Positions 36,487-46,017 are shown, counted from the first letter of the stretch. The stretch: DNA of 64,000 nucleotides from Diploptera punctata (GCA_030220185.1 JASPKZ010002332.1:1674001-1738000), one strand, 5' to 3'. The notes: generated by a model from the letters alone, not told the origin. Numbers and translations: made by a program.

Positions 36487-36790
36487 TTATTGCCCTCGGT
36501 GGTCTAGGGATTAAGTTCCTTGCCTCTGTCCCTTGGGTTGCAGGTTAAAACCCAGCTGCAAGTCAATGAATTTTAGGATAGAAAAATCCCAAGGGACAAA
36601 TCCTCCAGAAAGGACTTCAAGCTGTAAGTTCAGAGTCTGAAGATTTTTGAGCTTGTAAAATGACCTCAAGCTCTAAGTAGAGCCTCTTAAACAAAATTAA
36701 ATTGACCTTTAATCTTCCAAGTAATACCTTAGTGGCTACTTGGTGTCCCTTTGAGGTAATGAACCAACAACTTGTCACTAACTGTTATTT
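36487..36790 (+). mobile_element. SINE family B, diverged, in p62 intron
   Basis: The tRNA-like head (GGTGGTCTAGGGATTAAG) and the AATCCCAAGGGACAAATCCT segment match the copy at 24363, with many substitutions. Confidence 0.55.
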
Positions 36791-36989
36791 ATAGGGAATT
36801 AAGCATAAACTAAATTAGCTTAGTTAAATAACTTTTACATAAGATCATCCTTGCCCCACGTGGGAAGGTATGGATATAGACAAAATAGATCATTATCTGA
36901 AAATCTGGAGGAAGCTTAACATTGATCAAAATCCTAAGAATAATATTTGATTGTATTAAGAAGCCAAGAAACTAATAGATTAATTGGAG

Positions 36990-37280
36990 TGGTGGGAGCA
37001 TGCCATAGCATAGTTGGTTAAAGTAATATGCTATAAACTGGAAGGTTGAGAGTTCAAGTCCTGGTGGGATCAGGATTTTTAAACTGACCCAAACCTTCAG
37101 GTGGCATGGTACTGGGATCAACTCAGCCTCTAATGAAAATGAATTTCAAAACCTTGTTCTGAAGATAAAGGAGTCGTCATGCAGGGCTGATAACCCAGCT
37201 GATATCAAGTGCCAATTATCTAGAAAAATAGGAGCATTAACCTCCTCTTACCCCTAGGGTCTATAGTGGGATTGCTTTTT
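36990..37280 (+). mobile_element. SINE family A, diverged, in p62 intron
   Basis: GGGAGCATGCCATAGCATAG aligns with the family A head, then GGTTGAGAGTTCAAGTCC and GACTGACCCAAACC-like segments follow. It ends about 50 bp before the next exon. Confidence 0.6.
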
Positions 37281-37331
37281 AATTGGATTGGTTTGTCAGT
37301 AAAAACTACAGCAATATGACTTTAATTTCAG

Positions 37332-37472
37332 ATTCAGATAGTGATGATGTGATGATCTCTAGTGATGATGAACTCATGATTGCACTTACTGAACAGCAGA
37401 TAGATGTTCGCAAGTTGTATGTGTCAGTGAAGCCAGGATCTTCTGAGGACCAAGGTGAAGGCGAAGGTGAAG
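37332..37472 (+). CDS. ref(2)P: p62 coding exon 2: PB1 acidic OPCA motif
   Basis: Acceptor TTTCAG ends at 37331. The G from the previous exon plus AT gives Asp59, continuing [19 protein letters not shown], the acidic OPCA motif of the PB1 domain (residues 59-73). It is followed by residues that close the PB1 fold (KLYVSVKPG). The exon ends in a Gly-Glu repeat with three possible donors, all in phase 1: after 37454, 37466 or 37472. The last, AAG before GTGTGT, is used here. The choices change the protein only by GE units. All three give Gly at the junction with the ZZ exon. Confidence 0.93.
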
Positions 37473-37569
37473 GTGTGTATTTCTAATTTAATAAATTTCT
37501 ACTTTTTGAAATGAAGTACCATATGTAATTATCTAACCATGTATCAAGGATGATACATGTAACCATGTA

Positions 37570-38438
37570 CAAGGGTGAATCAAATATAAACCGGAATTAT
37601 TGTTTAGAATTTTATTGAATTAACAAAAAAAAATACAAAACCACCACCTCATTTTTCTACATAGTCTCCTGCTTTTCCAACACACTTTTGCCATCGAGTT
37701 GGCAACTTTTTGATGCCGTCCTTGAAGAATGAGGGATGACGTGTAGTCAGCCAGTAGCACACGAACTCCTCTACCACTGCATTGTCACCAAACCGCCTTC
37801 CTCCCAGGTCTTCTTTCAGTGGCCCAATCAAATGGTAGTCACAGGGTGACAAATCTGGACTGTGAGGAGGATGTTCCAGAGGTGTCCAATGCATTTTCGT
37901 CAGTTTTTCTTGTGTCAACCGAGCAGTGTGTGCAGCACAATCACATTTCGGATCAGTTTCCGGCAGCGCTTGTTGCGATATGCTGCTTTTGTCTCGTCCA
38001 AAAGCTGGCAGTAGTACTCAGCATTCACTGTTCGTCGTTCATGAAGGAAATCCATGAGCAAAACTCCTTCAGAGTGATGCTTGTTCGTTGCCGTCTTTGG
38101 TGGGGCTCATTTTCAACTGAATCCCGGCCCACTAAAATTTTTTTGTGCCAATCCTACACCTGCGTCTTCGAAAGGGTTGCTTCTCCAAACTGTGCATGGA
38201 GCCTTCTCAAAATTTCAGAAAGTTTAGTGCCTTCTTTCGCCAAAAACTTAATAATAATGCGTTGTGCAACAGACGTGTGTACCTCTTGCTCGCTCATGGC
38301 ATACTGAAGCAAGCGACCGCTCTTCGGAGTGCGACACATCAAGATCCCTACTCCAGACACCCCTCCAAACTGCAACCTTTGCAGTTCGCTACCAGAGCCT
38401 CCAGATACAAATTCCGGTTTATATTTGATCCATCCTTG
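37570..38438 (-). mobile_element. internally deleted mariner in p62 intron
   Basis: Inverted ends (CAAGGGTGAATCAAATATAA at 37570, inverse at about 38410-38438) are flanked by TA at 37568-37569 and 38439-38440. On the minus strand, frames at 38154-38471 and 37649-37918 keep the N-terminal region (MSEQEVHTSVAQRIIIKFLA) and the C-terminal SPDLSPCDYHLIGPLKEDLG. The middle catalytic region is deleted (869 bp versus 1268 bp in the sister copy at 56582). Confidence 0.88.
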
Positions 38439-38498
38439 TATCAAGGATGATACATGGATGTTAATTGACATGTTTTATGTTCTGTACAAAATGTTAGG

Positions 38499-38800
38499 TT
38501 GATGCCTTAGCATACGTGGTTAAGGTAATTTGCGATAAGTGGGTAGCAAGTTCGAATCCTGATGGAGTCAGGATTTTTAAATTGGCTTATACTTTCTGGT
38601 AATTACAATGCCCCGGGAGTCTACTTAGCCTCTAATGGAAATTAGTATCAGGCTGTTTGTGGAGCTAAACACATCCATCATTCAGGGATAACAATCTGGG
38701 TTCAAATCTCGTGGCGATTCTATAGAAAGGTGGGGAGTCTTAATTCCTTCTACCCCAAGAGTTTCCTAAGGCCTGTATTGGGATCACTTTACTTTTACAA
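38499..38800 (+). mobile_element. SINE family A, diverged
   Basis: TTGATGCCTTAGCATACGTG aligns with the family A head, B box CAAGTTCGAATCC near 38550, and the 3' end GGGATCACTTTACTTT near 38782-38797. Confidence 0.6.
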
Positions 38801-39010
38801 AAAATGCAGACAGGATACTTGTGCAGATGTTCTATTATCATTATTGAATTATCTTCTTTGCAAAATATACACTTATGGCGATGGATAGATAGATAGAAAG
38901 AAACCCTATGGAGATATGCAGCCAAACAGTCATGTCCTGTGGTGATGCAGAACATTGTTACTGCTGCATGTCTCAGAGTATCCAGAATTAATTAATTACT
39001 GCTGAAGACT
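38795..39010 (-). mobile_element. RNase H-type LINE 3' remnant
   Basis: The minus-strand translation TTGHDCLAAYLHRVSF then HKCIFCKEDNSIMIIEHL parallels the terminal module of 6835-7320. It is strongly decayed. Confidence 0.5.
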
Positions 39011-39364
39011 GCCCATGCCTTGTTGCTTAGAATTTTAAAATACTCATTATTTTTTTTAATTTTCTATTAACTATTAATTTAAATGATTGATTGAAGTTTC
39101 TTCTTGAAAATTATATTGCATTTTAAAAGCAGAAATGACGTTTCCACTGCCTGCATTACAGATTTTAAGTGTCCTTCTGCCTAGCTTTTTTTGCCTTTTC
39201 TAATGTCTGAACATCTGGTCTCTACTCGTTTAATAGTTTAATGTACTTGTTTATATGATTAACACCAGTTGATCTATGCTATATTTCAGACATGCTTAAT
39301 TTAGTGTAAGTTTTCAATTTTTATTATAAGCCTAATTGTTGAAGGTTGGCCTAATATCTTAGGG

Positions 39365-39610
39365 TTATTAAGTTCGTGAGATTAAGATGGACAGGTTATG
39401 TAGTTAGAATGAATGATAATAGAAATATTTTTGAGATTTTTATTGAGAAAACTATGGGGAAGTGGCTATTAAAAATCCTAGGCATGGATGATACAATAAT
39501 TTTCAAATGGATCTTAGGGAATTATATATCAGAGATATGGATTTGGATGAGGAGGATAGGGACCAACGGAGAATCTTATTGAATGTAGCATTAAACTTCT
39601 GGGATTCATA
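39365..39610 (+). mobile_element. RTE-like LINE 3' remnant
   Basis: The translation FVRLRWTGYVVRMNDNRN, then GKWLLKILG and, after a frame change, LLNVALNFW, corresponds to the extreme 3' coding end of an RTE-like LINE. Confidence 0.55.
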
Positions 39611-39679
39611 AACCACAGTAGTAGTTATTATATATATCCATCCATAGTAATTCTGCCCTTAACTTTTCAATGCTATGCT

Positions 39680-39800
39680 TGCAGCTTTACTAGGGAATTG
39701 TAGGTGTGGTAGCTTCCCATTGCTTTCCACACCGGTGAAGGAGGAGGATGATGATGATAAGGATGATGATGGTGGCCATATGATTTCGGGGACCGTTTGG
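39680..39800 (-). mobile_element. SINE family E fragment, minus strand
   Basis: The complement contains CCACACCGGTGT-flanked and GTCCCCGAAATCATATGG-like segments also found at 27160-27440. A GATGATGAT run sits inside. Confidence 0.5.
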
Positions 39801-39802
39801 GC

Positions 39803-39805
<3 letters not shown>

Positions 39806-39846
<41 letters not shown>
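39806..39846. repeat. AT microsatellite
   Basis: An uninterrupted TATA run of about 40 bases. Confidence 0.95.
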
Positions 39847-39851
<5 letters not shown>

Positions 39852-40669
39852 GAATAAATAATATTCTATGAAATTATACAATTAATCAGACTAGCCACTG
39901 AACACTTATACCAGGTCTCTTCTATAAAAAGGCATATTATACAACCAAGTTAACTTTGCACAGGTGGAGGGGAAGAGTTTTAGTGTTAGTGTCGCCAAAC
40001 TATTGAATCTGTGGAAGGGATGTAAGAGAAGACTGTACATCCGATCACATACTGAAATGGTTGAATTTTAAGTATGGGCGGAGAATCCCTTAAGACATGT
40101 GAAAGATCTTAATCCTCTGCATGCCACTGGTAAAAATCTCTTGTGTCTGCGATTTAAATCGCACCTGCCGATGTGATCGGCTTTGCAAGTAGTTTAAGTA
40201 CATTGTCTGGCAGGTGGCAGGTAATGGACAGGAGCACCAGAGCCGATCTAATCGGCTCATGACACCTAAAGGGTTAATATGGTTGTCATATTAGTCATTT
40301 AAGCACTGAATGCTCAAGCAGTCGGATCATTTAAAATCACAGTATTTGTCGTCTCTCTGTTACCAGCTTCACAATAAATCAGAAGTGGTAACATGTAATG
40401 AGAAGGGACAGCCCATTCATACACATAACCCCAATAGTAACAGGTTGTCAAATTATCATTTTGCCAATGACCGCCTAGAAGGACGGACCATTAAAATCCA
40501 TAGTATTTGTCAGCTATCTACCTGCCAGACAGAGAACATATAGAGGACAGGAAGTGGCAACTTAGTAAGGAAGAGAAAGACAGCATGTTAGTTAACATTT
40601 TCTGCAAGCGCAGTCTACTTGGTGGAGTAATATCTCCCTCTGAAGAAAGTTAATAGTATCAGTGAATTA

Positions 40670-40757
40670 ATAAATAAGATTAGTCTGATGTATTTATTCT
40701 TATTTATTAAGAACAACCTCATAATGTTACTTCTTATTGTGATTTTATAATAAAAAC
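40670..40757 (+). mobile_element. short hairpin-tail element, 88 bp
   Basis: 10-bp arms (ATAAATAAGA and its near inverse TCTTATTTATT-type) are followed by the family tail AACCTCATAATGTTACTTCT. It is flanked by perfect 10-bp duplications CAGTGAATTA at 40660-40669 and 40758-40767. No hammerhead core remains. Confidence 0.6.
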
Positions 40758-41849
40758 CAGTGAATTAGTTAGTTAATATTATTAATAAACTCAGTTTTAT
40801 TAAATAGAAGTTGATTGGTTGAAATCTAATTTTTAGTAATTAGTTGTTCCTCATTCTGTTCTTCACATTTAGAAGAAAGATTTGAAAAAAAATATTAAAG
40901 GCTTGATGAGATGATGATGTCAGGCAATATACTCATTAAATTTAAAAGTTTTTGATCATAAAACTACCGTACTATTTTAATTTAAACACTGATAATGTTA
41001 CACAATTGACAGAGGACAAAGCTTTTATTCATGTATTACTCTATAGTAAGGTTTTCAGATTAGAACTTATTAATATTAATAATTACGAGTTCTGTGGTGT
41101 TGCTACAAGCACCATATTACTTGACTTTTAGACAACTTTTTTCCTGAAATCTGAGTTTAAAAAAATTGACTCATTTTAAACTCAGCAACTAGGAAATAAA
41201 GGCAGTTAAGGTGAATGTTTATACATTGCATAGTAGATTACAAGCTTATTGCATGGTATATAGTTGCTAATTTGGAAAGGATCACAGATACAACCCAACA
41301 ATGATCAAACAATACGTGACTGACATTGCATATATGACAGGAAAGCCAGGAAAAACACTGCAGTAAATAGAGTCTCAACAATGACATTTGCAAATTGTAA
41401 CATAATAGTGAAGTTGAGAGAAAAATCATCTTGCACATGTTAAAATGAATGCCAATAAAAAGTCAGATTCCATTAAAAAAAATATAGTTGTATGAGTTGA
41501 ACAGATTCCCACTGGTTTGCTAAGGTGTTCCCAATTTCAAGTTGATGCAGAACTGTGTAACAGGGAGAAAATTGGTCATCTCAGAAATTAACATTTGTAA
41601 GTGACCACAAATTAAGGAAAAACTGAGAAACACTAATTCATTCTAAAAATTATTTAGTGGCAGATATCATGAGTTGGAATGAAAATTTATTGAGTATGTA
41701 TGAGAAATTAGTATTAAAATGTTTTTTTTTATTTTTAAATTGGGGCATTACCTTATATTCTGGTAAATATGGATACTGAAGAAAATGTCATGACATTACA
41801 CTATATATGAGTGTGTTCTTCAACAATTTCCTTTATCTCTTTAATGCAG

Positions 41850-42016
41850 GACGTCAACAACATTTTGGAGTGACATGCGATGGGTGCAACAAAGGTGTGG
41901 AAGGATTCCGCTATAAGTGTATCCAGTGCCCTGATTTTGATTTGTGTGCTACTTGCGAGGGGAAAGGACTGCATGCTGAGCATTACATGATTCGGATGCC
42001 TGTTCCAACTCCTTGG
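41850..42016 (+). CDS. ref(2)P: p62 coding exon 3: ZZ zinc finger
   Basis: Acceptor ATGCAG ends at 41849. The exon completes Gly106 and reads [20 protein letters not shown]. Zinc ligands are visible as C115-x2-C118, C129-x2-C132, C138-x2-C141 and H147-x2-H150, the ZZ-type pattern. In p62 family members this domain binds N-degron (N-terminal Arg) cargo and RIP1; that role is inferred from the family. The exon ends in phase 0 after TPW at the donor GTAAGT (42017). A hairpin transposon begins only 12 bases into the following intron. Confidence 0.96.
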
Positions 42017-42098
42017 GTAAGTTATGGGTTAAAATTCATCGGAGAACATATTGTTTAAACAACTCACCTCATAGGATTCATGCTTCCATGATATCGCG

Positions 42099-42127
42099 AT
42101 TTCAAACATAGTCATGTTCATCTTCAG
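42099..42127 (-). ncRNA. hammerhead-like ribozyme core, minus strand of H3
   Basis: The mirror of the plus-strand core: on the complement, CTGAAGA, AACAT/ATGTT-type helix, GAAAT. Confidence 0.5.
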
Positions 42128-42139
42128 CCATAACTCTGG

Positions 42140-42168
42140 CTGAAGATGAACATGACTATGTTTGAAAT
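42140..42168 (+). ncRNA. hammerhead-like ribozyme core, plus strand of H3
   Basis: CTGAAGA, a 5-bp helix (AACAT with ATGTT, loop GACT), then GAAAT. One unpaired T separates the core from the helix, as in the other copies. The opposite arm has the same core on the minus strand at 42099-42127. Confidence 0.5.
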
Positions 42169-42584
42169 CGCGATATCATGGAAGCATGAATCCTATGAGG
42201 TGAGTTGTTTAAACAATATGTTCTCCGATGAATTTGAATGATTATACCCCTCATAATGTTTACTTCCCAACATTAATTTAATATAAGTTATGGGCTGATA
42301 ACAAATAAGGAAAAATCATGACTGTGTAATTCATTTTTTTATGTTTTACATTTTTGATTGACTTATAATTTGCATTATCCTGGAACACCATGTGGAAGCA
42401 GACTATCACAGCTGGTAAAAAAAAATGGGGTACATGTTATATTTCAATTCTTGTAACTTTGGTTATTAACAGACAATATTGAAATTTTTCCACCATTGTA
42501 TTGAATATTGTTCTTTCTCTTTAAATCTATTTTTTACTTTAATGATGGCTTATCCAAAATATATAAGGTGAGGTGTAAAATTGG

Positions 42585-42980
42585 ATTCATTTAATGATTA
42601 TCAATCGAGAATTCATCTTACCTCATACATCTATGTTTTTTTTAACACAGAAATACATCATTCCCATCTTCAGCTGTTTTCACGACTGTCAATTTTTTAT
42701 TATGCTGGTAATTTTCTAAACTGCCATCTGGTGTACTTTTGAAGAATTTTGTAATCAAACTTGGTTGGCCGGAACCACGAAGTTCATGGTTCTATTTGAT
42801 TACAAAATTCTTCAAAAGTAGATCAGATGGCAGTTTAGAAAATTACTGGCATAATAAAAAATTGACAGTCATGAAAACAGCTGAAGATGGGAATGATGTA
42901 TTTCCCAATACTGCAGTTCTGTGTTAAAAAAAACATAGATGTATGAGGTAAGAAGAATTCATGATTCATTTGATTCTTAT
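42585..42980. mobile_element. Penelope-like hairpin H4
   Basis: Arms about 42592-42760 and 42790-42965 are inverted copies. The + arm encodes SSWFYLITKFFKSRSDGSLE, a Penelope-like C-terminal segment, followed by CTGAAGA at 42881-42887 and a GGGAA/TTCCC helix. The second core box reads AATAC rather than GAAAC, so the ribozyme is broken. It ends ATGAGGTAAG at about 42942. Confidence 0.7.
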
Positions 42981-43659
42981 TAAGAAAACATAATGTAAAA
43001 ATTCCCAAATTTATTATATTCATTTAATGATTACTTATATCATAAATTAATTATAGGAAATAACATGAACTAATAAATAGTCTTTAAATCTGTACCGATA
43101 TTAGGTCTAGGCATTGTTTTCTAGTATCTAATAATAAAAAGGTATCCTAATCAAATATAACATAGGCCAAAATATAAAAAGAGTAATAACAATCCAAATT
43201 ATACCAAGTTTATATTCAAAATAATCAGGGGACCATTTTTAGTATAATAAAAATAGAAATAAATTGATAACTAGAACAATATACGATTCTTATATATAGC
43301 TTAATAAATTTAATTCATCATAAAGTTATTACTGAGGAAAGGCAGGTATAACTCATGGGTTTTCCAGCGGCTACGTGCCGAATACAATGGGTAAAGGAAT
43401 CCGAACTGTCTCTTTGTAACAAAAGACACGGCTAAGGTACCTGTCAAACTCGACATGAATCCCCAAGCTAACAGATGACATTTTAAACAATAAGATATTG
43501 ACATGACAGGTGACGTCTTTATCGGAGATATAGCATTAGCAAGACGTTATAGGAAAAATAAATATAATAATTCTGCCAACATAAGAAAAATATATGGAAA
43601 GTTTGAACATCCCTCAGTAATGGAGAATGGGCGTAAACCAGCCCCAAAACTTGTAAAAT

Positions 43660-44060
43660 TGGTTAATTTGTAAGGAGGTCCAAAGCATATATGTGGGCGG
43701 GATCATAAAACACCTAATAACCAAATAAATTATTCGCGAAGAGAATCGCACATCAGTTAGTTGTTAGCCTTACTTCAAACAGGGCACACATCAGTTAGTG
43801 TTAGCTAGCCCTACGTCTAACAGGGCACATTACTGGATCATCTCCTACATTGTGCTTTGGGGCTCTAGAAAACAGTCGGAGGGCCGACCAGTGTATACAT
43901 ATAGGTAAATAAAGTAGTCAACTGTGTTAACTCCACGGCAGCCTCTAGTGATTTCCTATTAACGTATCACGTTAATCTTCCTTGCGTCACCTTTGATAAG
44001 AATCCAGCTCTTACCGAACCCTGACCTGAACTAGTCCCGAGCAACAATTTAGTCCTCGTA
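43660..44060. other. unclassified repeat-like stretch, possibly an LTR remnant
   Basis: GC-richer sequence with an internal duplication (ACATCAGTTAGT repeated at about 43751 and 43788, each followed by a CAGGGCACA segment) and an AATAAAG signal at 43907. No coding frame is visible. An LTR is one reading but no partner or primer-binding site was found. Confidence 0.25.
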
Positions 44061-44149
44061 TCTTTTCCTGGACACCAATTAAACCATCCCGGACTAATCC
44101 TGTCCCAAATCTCACCTCATACTCCATGATCTTCAAGCAAGGAACTGCA

Positions 44150-44178
44150 GTTTCTGGAGGCATCCCTACCATCTTCAT
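44150..44178 (-). ncRNA. damaged hammerhead-like core in H5 left arm
   Basis: The complement reads ATGAAGA (first core base changed), a helix ending CCTCC, then GAAAC. Confidence 0.35.
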
Positions 44179-44628
44179 GACTATTGAATCCTGGTCTACA
44201 CATTCATCTTCAAAGTTGGCATCTGGTGTTGATTTGTTGAACTTCGAGATCAAATCTTGTTTGCTGGGAATTCAAAATTCATGGATCTAAATTTATTCCT
44301 GAATGTATATCTTTTCCCAAACTGTCAAATTCAAGGTATTTTCAAAATGTTTCAAAAGTATAGCTTTTTTTTTTTTTCAATTTTACGACTGCAGCTCATA
44401 GTTTGTTGAAGAGTCATAAAATTGAAAAAGTAACTAACTTTTTAAACATTTGGAAAACCCCTTGGATTTGACAGTTTGGGAAAATATGTACATTCTGAAG
44501 AACACATTTAGATTCATAAATTTTGAAATTCCCAGCAAACAAGATTTGATCTCAAAGTTCATCAAATCAACACCAGATGGCAACTTTGAAGATTAAGGTG
44601 TTGACCAGGATTCAATAGTTGTAAAGAT

Positions 44629-44990
44629 TTAGATGTTATATGATCTCTGACTTTGTGTCAATGCCGGGGTCTGAACGTTAATTTTTCCTTCTAAATTAAA
44701 AAATATATCAAATTCTGAAAAATGTCAATTTAAAATGTAACATCTACGTATGAAGCTTTACCGCTTATAAATTCTCATTAAAAAATACTTCAAATTGAAG
44801 TTGTTAGATGGCATTGATTGTAGCGATAGCTGCCAGCCTTCTGATGAAAGAGAATTATATAAGTGGAAAAATTGTTGACGTTTGTATTGGTGTTCGGATG
44901 GTGTAATCGGTATTGCAGTGACACATAGTGTCAGATATTCAGGGCTCAAATCCCTGTCCGAACGTTAATTTTTTTCTAAATTAAAAACTA
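44629..44990 (+). mobile_element. tRNA-like element inserted in H5
   Basis: Perfect 12-bp duplications AGTTGTAAAGAT lie at 44617-44628 and 44991-45002. A complete tRNA-like module (44892-44963) has acceptor GTTCGGA pairing with TCCGAAC over all 7 bp and T stem CAGGG/CCCTG. A partial module end with the same 3' sequence (GAACGTTAATTTTT) is at about 44675, so the element has direct repeats at both ends. This marks it as a mobile unit rather than a resident tRNA gene. Confidence 0.7.
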
Positions 44991-45004
44991 AGTTGTAAAG
45001 ATGA

Positions 45005-45033
45005 CTGAAGATGGGAGGGATGCCTCCAGAAAC
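45005..45033 (+). ncRNA. hammerhead-like ribozyme core, H5 right arm
   Basis: CTGAAGA, a strong 5-bp helix (GGAGG with CCTCC, loop GATG), then GAAAC. This is the best-preserved core in the window. Confidence 0.55.
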
Positions 45034-45211
45034 TGCAGTTCCATGCTTGAAGATTACTTCTTTATTAATGATTACTACTTAAAAAAACCTCAGTGTTAAT
45101 TCTTAAATATATAAATGAAGCCCAGACTTCAGTATTGCCAGTCAGACACATTAACTATTACACTAAAGAAATTGATGAATGAGGTGTTATGCTCCATAAT
45201 TATGATTTCAG

Positions 45212-45602
45212 AGACATCACTTTGGAAAGCGCTTGGCTCATCATTTGAACAAGGCTGCTCAAAGGGCAGAAGGACATTGCCCATTTGGAGAGGCAACAGG
45301 TGAATTCTGTCGTCGTGGAGGTCGTGGTGGAAATCATGATGAACACCATGGAGGTGGTCATCGTGGCCATCATGGCTGGAGACATCATAGGGGAGGAAGA
45401 TATGTAGGATGGCTTGAAACTCTTGCTGCTTATCTCAATGAATGCAGCCTCCCAGATGATGATGATGATAATTCTGAAGAAAAGAATCAAGGTGCTGGAC
45501 CATCTAGCAGAAAACAACAGAAGAAAAATGAGAAGGAAGAAGCTCATGTTCAGTATCTGAAAAATATTGGCCAGACTGTTGCCAATATCTTGGATCCTCT
45601 TG
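45212..45602 (+). CDS. ref(2)P: p62 coding exon 4: linker with basic/His-rich tract and conserved helix
   Basis: Acceptor TTTCAG ends at 45211, phase 0. The exon starts RHHFGKRLAHHLNKAAQRAE, passes a Gly/His/Arg-rich tract (RRGGRGGNHDEHHGGGHRGH), an acidic cluster (DDDDDNSEEK) and ends VQYLKNIGQTVANILDPLG. The last segment is recognisably equivalent to the p62 segment before IDVEH-type residues in vertebrates and supports orthology beyond the domains. The exon ends in phase 1 at donor GTAAGG (45603). Confidence 0.93.
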
Positions 45603-45741
45603 GTAAGGTTCTTTTAAATTGTGTTTTCAAATATTTAGGGTCCCCAAATTGTTTTATCATTTTCTCTTTACATAAATGTAATTCTCTTTACATGTTTAAT
45701 GACCCTCTCCCTGACAAATTATTATCAGTAGTATGATCTGT

Positions 45742-46017
45742 TTTTAATTAAAGTTACAGTGGGAGGAAACACTATGAGGTATTTTCATTAGTAAATGAGT
45801 TGGAGAAAATGTTTTAACGTCTCACCTCACAAAGTTGCATGTCTTCACAATACCGGTTTCAAAAGTATGGTATTACTTCCATCTTCAGTCAAATTCCAAC
45901 TGAATTTGGAATTTGACTAAAGATAGAAGTAATACTATACTTTTGAAACCGGTATCGTGAAGACACGCAACTTTGTGAGGTGAGATGTTAAAACATTTTC
46001 TCCAACTCATTTATTAA
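45742..46017 (-). mobile_element. Penelope-like hairpin H6
   Basis: Perfect 12-bp duplications AGTATGATCTGT lie at 45730-45741 and 46018-46029. The tail (on the complement ACCTCATAGTGTTTCCTCCC) is on the left and the 5' end (complement TTAATAAATGAG) on the right. The arms run about 45780-45903 and 45907-46010. Confidence 0.85.
45856..45888 (-). ncRNA. hammerhead-like ribozyme core in H6
   Basis: The complement reads CTGAAGA, a helix AAGTA with TACTT extended by G-U pairs, then GAAAC. The opposite arm (45917 onward) has CTAAAGA, a broken core. Confidence 0.5.

Larger units (their letters stand above)
42029..42283 (+). mobile_element. Penelope-like hairpin H3 beside the ZZ-exon donor
   Basis: The 5' end starts TTAAAATTCATCGG. 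Near-perfect arms (42033-42133 and 42136-42233) fold back on each other. The tail ACCCCTCATAATGTTTACTT runs to 42283. Perfect 11-bp duplications TAAGTTATGGG lie at 42018-42028 and 42284-42294. Nearly identical copies occur at 54457-54733 (minus) and 60122-60393 (plus). Confidence 0.85.
44095..45065. mobile_element. Penelope-like hairpin H5, interrupted
   Basis: The left arm (44100-44370) and right arm (44425-44628 plus 45003-45060) are inverted copies. The right arm encodes HSLLKSHKIE, then NFEIPSKQDLISKFIKSTPD, then a stop: the C-terminal end of a Penelope-like protein. A hammerhead-like core follows. A 362-bp tRNA-like element with a 12-bp duplication interrupts the right arm. Confidence 0.75.

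Noticed and set aside
37819..38307. 162-residue + strand frame
   Set aside because: It is antisense to the mariner transposase remnant.
43310..43504. 64-residue minus-strand frame as a possible membrane protein or mitochondrial insertion
   Set aside because: No match to a mitochondrial protein motif that I can see, and no conserved pattern.
44892..44963. A genuine tRNA gene
   Set aside because: Although acceptor and T stems pair perfectly, the anticodon arm is irregular and the module sits inside a mobile unit with target duplications.
45200..45547. 115-residue minus-strand frame opposite the p62 linker exon
   Set aside because: It is a shadow of the real + strand exon, rich in Ser/Thr/Met because of the antisense of His/Asp codons.
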